From Melieria omissa (taxonomy: Eukaryota > Arthropoda > Insecta > Diptera > Ulidiidae): a stretch of DNA of 64,000 nucleotides. The stretch lies in contig OZ020269.1 in assembly GCA_963971225.1 (NCBI GenBank), positions 17,854,921 through 17,918,920 of the forward strand, read 5' to 3'. The notes beneath the pieces are model-generated. The model had not been told where the DNA came from. It worked only from the letters and a program-made list of their open reading frames with translations, and ran no database searches. A program made the translations under genes and the position numbers. Shown here one piece after another: positions 58,428 through 64,000 of this stretch; within the stretch, counting starts at the first letter, position 1; each line of letters starts with the position of its first letter.

Positions 58428-59560
58428 CCATATCTCATATTTTTGTATATATTTTTATATTTTTTTTATCATTAATTGAAGCACTATGACTGCTTCACTA
58501 ACTCATTTATATCTCCAGTCATTTAGTTAATCCCTTCAATTCGTTACTGTTTATTAGCTGCTTATATTGAAATCTATTGCTTTATTTGGTTATTCATGAA
58601 CACCTTTGCCATATTCATGTTCTCTTCAGACTCTGCCTACTCGATTGCCACTAATGCCACCAAAAATAAACAAATCTTCTGGCAAATATATTAAATGAAT
58701 TTATGTCGCGTTAATTTGGCATCTTTTGCTATTCTCATATTCCATCCAGTAAAATTCCGACTGCCAGTGTTACACGCCCACAGGCCCAGCAGATATCCAT
58801 AATTTAGTGTTATTACACGAGTGCACTGAGCGTGGGGGGAGAAAATCTCGCTGCGTATACGGGGGGGGGAACAACACTGACTGTAATCATTTAATATCAT
58901 TAATTAGTATTTATTGTCTGCGTAGTCAGACACTGGCAGACAAAAGCAAAACAATTCATTTGTGGCAGTAATGAAGAAGCAAAAACAACAACAGTAGTCG
59001 CTGGCAGCCATCCATAAATACAGTCAATGCAAACTTTACCTGTCTAGATGGCTGATTGTTTTTGTTGTCTGCCGTAAGTGTCGATGCCATAAAGCAGGCC
59101 ACAGGCTGACTGCCAGCTCAACTTCATGGCTGCCTAATGTGTTTGTATGAGTATGTGTGTGTGTGAGTGCAAGTATGTGGATGCCACACGCGGCTTGTTG
59201 TGTACACAACAAAGCGATTTATGGAAATTACTGCTATTGGAAGTTGTTGTTGGCTAGCTGACTGTGACTATAGTTGATCTTGGCCAGCATTACGTTGGCG
59301 ATTAATAAGAATTTACGCAAGATTAGCAGAAATAAATTTTATGAAGTGCTAATATTGTAAAGCCATAACAGCGCACTGGATGCAATGCACTGAAGATAGA
59401 TGAGAGGAAAGTGGGAGAGAGAAGAATAGGAAAATAGGGAGCAAACGTGAATTGCTGAGCCAGTGTGCTTAATGTATGAACAGTAGACATGATTTAGTGT
59501 TGTATGGAGATTCTTAATAATGGGTTCTCGATGCTACGCAACCTCTCATTTTATGCGGTT
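58428..59560. other. Anonymous DNA
   Basis: No gene recognised. A G run of nine bases lies at 58860. 58900-59300 is balanced and triplet-rich. Confidence 0.45.
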
Positions 59561-59719
59561 TGGTGAAAAAGTGCATGAGCAAAAAAATTTTGGAGTTAGG
59601 GTGGAGCTAAATGGCGTCGCATCGAGGTCAAAGTTCACAAAAAAAAACTGGGAAATTCAACAAATTGCTCCACAGCTGGTCAGGAGTTGCTCTAAGAGGG
59701 TTAAAATATATGAATGACC

Positions 59720-59995
59720 CCTACTATTTTTCTCTACTGAACATTTCTTTCAAACATATTTTTAGCCTATCTCCAACCCTTGATGGGGCTCCCATACAAA
59801 ATGGTCGTTTTTATAAAATAGGCTCTCATTGCTCCCAGGTTGCCCCCGTCCGTGTGAAATGTATGACCGACACCCATTTATTTTCCCTTCCGAATGTTTC
59901 TTTCAAACAAACCCATCCGCTAACTCTAAGTCTTAAGGGGGCTGCCATACAAAATTGGCCATTTTCTATGCCATTGGCTCCCCACTTGTAAATGT
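59720..59995 (+). repeat. Two-copy tandem repeat, about 155-bp unit
   Basis: CATTTCTTTCAAAC (59741) and GTTTCTTTCAAAC (59898) open two diverged copies that share GGGGCT-CCATACAAAAT-GG and TTTTATA/TTCTAT before GGCTC-CA. The following text to about 60180 (with CTCAGAAACTACTAAACCGA) has the look of an unclassified interspersed repeat. Confidence 0.6.
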
Positions 59996-62465
59996 AGTAA
60001 AGTAAGCAAGAAAGCATCGTATCTCAGAAACTACTAAACCGATTTCAATGATTTATTCAGCGATCGCCAACATTCTTGAGTACAAAAAATACAAAATTAA
60101 TTAAGGTTCAAAATTTAACCACCAGAGGGTGCCTTCCCTACAATCGGAGTTGTGGGTTATCAACTTTTGAGTTTCTACGAAGCACTAAATCATGTCTAAT
60201 GAACAGGTGTATATAAAGTGCCAATTAGCGTGTTTCAGTGTACATGTAATAATGTCAATAGTTTGCTAATTTAAAAAGCGAAAAAGAAGAAGAAGAAGAA
60301 GGCTAAAGTTTTGTATAAACTAATTGCCAAATGACCCAAAGGCGGCCACTAAACCTACCTTAGTTCCCAAATGTTTATTTATGGCATAAAATGTAGTCCT
60401 AGAAAAATACCTAGAAGAATATCGTAGACTTCAACAAATAAAAATTTTAAAAACAATTCTAAAAAAATCCTAAACAAAAATTTATATGAGGCAAGTCAGA
60501 GCCTTTGCGGCTTGGTTCTGTTTTGAGTTGAAATAATAATTTTTTTTATTTTTTAATAAATATTTACAAATGATTACAATTATGACTTCAATTTTGATTC
60601 TGCTTTGAGTTGAACAAAATATTTTTCTAATTTTTCAAAAATTATTTATAAGTGATTACAATTATTACTTCACTTTTGATGCACAATTCGAATGCAACTT
60701 TCAACAACTAATGCAAATAAAATCATTAAAATGCAAATTTTTCTCCTCATTAAAATACAACAAACAATGCTTTGGTATCTAACTTACTTTCCATCTAACC
60801 CGGTTGCTGCTGCATGTCTCAGAGTGGAATGCAATCAAATTTTTGCTGCGCAGTTAACATTTTTCCCACACTACTGCAAAGTGTGAGATATTTAAACAAA
60901 CAACAAAAACAAAAATCAAAGCAACTCCCACACGCCACCGCCACAAGCAAACAATCAACTTGTCAACTTGTTGTTGCCCACTTCAACGGCATTTAATACA
61001 AATTGTATAGCTAAATGCAAATCTTATAGCAACGTGAATAACAAATGAAATACAAATTTTTTATATTTATAAATAAATAAAACGACATTCGCGCAGTGTG
61101 CATCATTAATTTTGCATACCAAACGGGTTAGTAATAATGAATTGGAAGCAATGAGCACGACTTGCCATTTAGCACACCTCAAAACAGCAACAACAATAAC
61201 AACATTCTATGTAAAATTAAAAAAACAAAAACAATAAAAGTAACAAAAATTAACACAAAACAATAACCATAAAAAAACCAATGTGAGCAAAACAATTTTT
61301 TTTGTCGCTGATTTATTTCAAATATTTTTGCCAACTTGAAAAAAATTAAAAAAAAAACGCTCGGTTATTTGATATGAGCTCAGAAGCAGTGAAAATATTG
61401 GCTTTTTGGCCGTTGTTATTGTTGTATGACAGCTTTTGACTTGCTGACTGCTGCTTTGTTATGCATATGTATGTAGTAGTTGTTGTTGTTTTTGTTATTT
61501 AGCTTGCTGACCAGTTGTTTGCGTGTGTTTATTTATTAGCCTCAATTACACATTTGGCCGCTGCACTCGACGCCTGACCAGCGATACGTTAATTTCTGTT
61601 GCTTTTGCCGCTATACTCAGGCACATAGCAACTATACTTGACAACAACAAATTTGCTTGCAAAACAACAATAAAACATTAAATAAATTTTTTTTGTTAGT
61701 AAAAATAGCACACACAGTGCAATTGGCTGCCAGCGACTGAAGTCACTCGGTTTTTTGTGCTGATATCATTATTCGTAGTTGTTGTTGTTGTTGATTTGAC
61801 GTACTTTGTTTACAATTTGTGCAAAAATAATCAACACTGCACTAAGCCATTAACACAATTGAGTGTGTGTGTGCATGTGTCCGTGTGGCGTTCAAGTGCT
61901 CGCGCACCTCATGGCGTATGCGTAACATAATCGCCGTATCAGTTGCTTTGCCTTTGTCATTGGAATTTATCGTTATGATTTGGTGTCTAATTTTTTTAAC
62001 TTTTGACACGTATGTACACATGTACATGTTGTGGTTGCTGTTTTTTATATCTACAAATACAGCGAAAACGTGCGCAATTTTTCGAAGTTTTACAGCAGCA
62101 AAAAAAAAAAAACCAACAAACCATAAAAAAACCAATATAACAGCGTCAACACTAATGACTCATTGCACTTGAAATTTGTGCTAATGTCATTTGTATAATT
62201 TTTGTAATTTTTTATTTATTTTTTTAATTTTTCATTTTTTTTGGCTGGTATCTTGGTTACGTGGTATTTTGTATTCATTTCAGTTGACAGGTTATTTTGG
62301 TTATGTATTTTGGCTATAAATAAGCGTTGATGTTTTGTAACAACAACACTGAGTCATAAGCACTTCACACGTATTTTGTATGTAAACTTTGTTTATTGCT
62401 CAAGATTTATGTGTTGAATCTTTTTAGATAATTTTAGGTTTTTTTATTTTGTAGTTTGAAAGTAG
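59996..62465. other. Anonymous DNA
   Basis: No gene recognised. An AAG run lies at 60287-60301. 60690-62350 is triplet-rich with many CAA/GTT runs and an A run at 62100-62111. Two similar AT-rich lines (60530-60570 and 60605-60670, sharing TTTTGAGTTGAA and AAATGATTACAATTAT-type text) form a small local duplication. Confidence 0.45.
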
Positions 62466-62469
62466 TCTC

Positions 62470-62663
62470 AGCAGGAAATGGCAAACCTCTGAGAGTAAAA
62501 TTGCCTATGAAAAAGCTCCCAACTCGCCGTTCGGAATCGGCATAAAACTGTAGGTCCCTTCCAACCTTGAAAAAACATTCACACGCACAACACGGTTGGT
62601 TGCGGGTAGCTAGGCCTTAGTCTCGTAATCGGGCTGTCGTGCCAGTCAAGAAGAAGAAGAAGT
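62470..62663 (+). mobile_element. SINE-like fragment, second type
   Basis: It shares GGAAATGGCAAA and CGCCGTTCGGAATCGGC with TAAAACTGTAGGTCCCTTCC of the SINE body, but ends differently with CTAGGCCTTAGTCTCGTAAT, GGGCTGTCGTGCCAGTCAAG and an AAG run. Probably a related family with a different 3' part. Confidence 0.6.
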
Positions 62664-63244
62664 TTGAAAATATGGTGAAAAGTTTTCGACTTAACAAACA
62701 TACAAGACATTTTTTCATTCTTTCTGTAAGTCATCATACTTCCCGCGGTCATGCTACCATATTTTTAAACCATCCAAATATAGCATTGGAAATGTTCGCT
62801 CCAACACATATTTAGTTTATCGCAGCACCCAATGTGTGAACGGCTTTCTTGTGCCTTAATTCTGGTTTAATTTATGACAAACACATTCTTTGCTCTGATC
62901 TGCTGTCTCTTTCAATTGAACTCAACGTTTTTCTGGCACCATTTGGTGAACTTGAGCGATATTATTTAATGTTAATGATTGCAGTTTTGAAGATCGTTTG
63001 GACGTTTATTGTCTCCCAAGCTGATACAGCTTCGTTTAAATTTAGTTGCCCGTATTTTTACGGTAGTAAATTATGGTACAGAATCCATGTTCACAGCGTC
63101 GTATTTGTCCTTAACTTGCGTAGGTGTATTGGTTTTCAACAAATTAAATCTTTAATGATTCTAAGTATGTCCGATTTTTCCATTTTCACAGAAACCCTCA
63201 CATCGACTAACCAAACCACTGTCAAACAACAACTGTGCATCTTG
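62664..63244. other. Anonymous DNA
   Basis: A plus-strand frame runs through here into the tandem repeat at 63245 but has no ATG near its start and no known domain. Nothing else is seen. Confidence 0.45.
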
Positions 63245-63895
63245 CAGTACCTTTCAAAAGAAGCGAAAACCCATTCTCTTGTACTATGAAGAAGCCTGAA
63301 GATGGCACCATGCTGAGGTCGGAAACTTTTCAGACCATTCTCGTTAATTACAGAATCAAAATTTAGTCAAATTTTAGTGAGAACCTTTCAAAAGAGGCTC
63401 AAAAGATTCTCCACCTTGCCAGTACAAGCCATCTGCCATCTTCATGTTGAGGTCGCAAACTTTTCAGACCATTCTCATTGATTATGGAATAAAAAATTAG
63501 TGAAATTTCAGTAAGTACCTTTCAAAAGAGGCCCAAACAGATTCCCCACCTTGTACTAACAAGCTATCTGCCATCTTGATGTTGAGGTCGGAAACTTTTC
63601 AGACCATTCTTGTTATTAACAGAATCAAAATTAAGTCAAATTTTAATGAGTACCTTTCAAAAGAGGCGCAAATTGATACTCCATCTTGTACTGACAAGCC
63701 ATCTGCCATCTTCATGCTGAGGTCGCAAACTTTTCAGACCATTCTCGTTAATTACAGAATCAAAATTGAGTACAATTTTAGTGATTTCCTTTCAAAAGAG
63801 GTGCAAACAGATCCCCCACCTTGCACTGACAAACCATCTGCCATCTTCATGCTGAGGCCGCAAACTTTTCATGCCATTCTCGTATGTTTCTCATA
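63245..63895 (+). repeat. 135-bp tandem repeat, about 4.8 copies, partly in frame
   Basis: CGGAAACTTTTCAGACCATT or a variant recurs at 63320, 63454, 63589, 63724 and 63859, a spacing of 134, 135, 135 and 135. Each unit also holds AGAATCAAAAT, CCTTTCAAAAGAGG and CCATCTGCCATCTTCATG. Because 135 is a multiple of three, the last copies form one open frame with a 45-residue period (MLRSQTFQTILV...LSKEVQ). Earlier copies carry TAG codons and a 1-bp loss, so coding is not supported. Confidence 0.92.
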
Positions 63896-64000
63896 TAATC
63901 AATGAGCAAATAATGTCTTCATAAACTACTTAAATCAATAAATGTTTTCTGTCAAATATTATTTTCTAGAATAATTTTAAGCTACTCCATCAACGCTTCT
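63896..64000. other. Window edge, anonymous AT-rich DNA
   Basis: Nothing recognised. Confidence 0.5.

Noticed and set aside
63245..63895. CRISPR-like array
   Set aside because: The 135-bp period is continuous similarity without short unique spacers, and the sequence is eukaryotic.

Overview
The window looks like a stretch of higher-dipteran genomic DNA, most likely from a true fruit fly (Tephritidae). The signs are dense CAA/CAG/GTT triplet runs typical of Drosophila-like non-coding DNA, BEL/Pao, Tc1/mariner, hAT, Harbinger and piggyBac-type elements, and a tRNA-derived SINE family. The family assignment is inference from composition and repeat types. I found no host protein-coding gene that I can support, so the window is best read as a gene desert or a giant intron of unknown orientation. 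The only long reading frame (28610-31135, minus) belongs to a retrotransposon.

Layout. 1-2454: anonymous DNA. 2455-3008: a Harbinger-like MITE. 3125-3702: two back-to-back AT-only arrays (5-bp and 11-bp units). 3706-6940: anonymous DNA with a GATA-site cluster. 6941-7103: a SINE 3' fragment. 7110-9330: a degenerate minisatellite of about 73 bp. 9331-12934: anonymous DNA and a two-copy tandem duplication. 12935-13155: a diverged solo LTR. 13200-14310: tandem repeats, then almost pure A/T. 14311-17077: anonymous DNA. 17078-17382: a second pentanucleotide array in the opposite orientation to the first. 18000-19110: an AT-rich tandem repeat. 19400-21540: a CAG/CAA-rich island. 21540-24000: AT-rich. 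24000-25010: another island. 25250-25950: tandem repeats.

The centrepiece is 27561-34025. A two-unit tandem duplication of about 230 bp was split by a BEL/Pao LTR retrotransposon at 27727-33724 (minus strand). The retrotransposon has identical-looking 246-bp LTRs, a TCTAG target duplication and a primer-binding site matching tRNA-Tyr. It has an intact gag-protease frame but no reverse transcriptase, RNase H or integrase. A Tc1/mariner element (31442-32748) sits nested in its leader. A perfect 43-bp inverted repeat brackets the primer-binding site.

Further right: a piggyBac-like non-autonomous element (37287-38901), a 5'-truncated LINE with a 13-bp target duplication (41696-42758), a long AT-rich tandem repeat (44380-45780) and an internally deleted mariner (47847-48413). 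A hAT-like MITE family appears at 47608, 49566, 50703 and about 58330. There is a SINE with a hAT MITE inside it (55852-56413) and a 135-bp in-frame tandem repeat at the right edge (63245-63890). Between these lie 1-2 kb GC-balanced islands rich in CAA/CAG runs, which are candidates for cis-regulatory DNA. The features do not form a pathway. They are a record of nested transposition and local tandem duplication in non-coding fly DNA.
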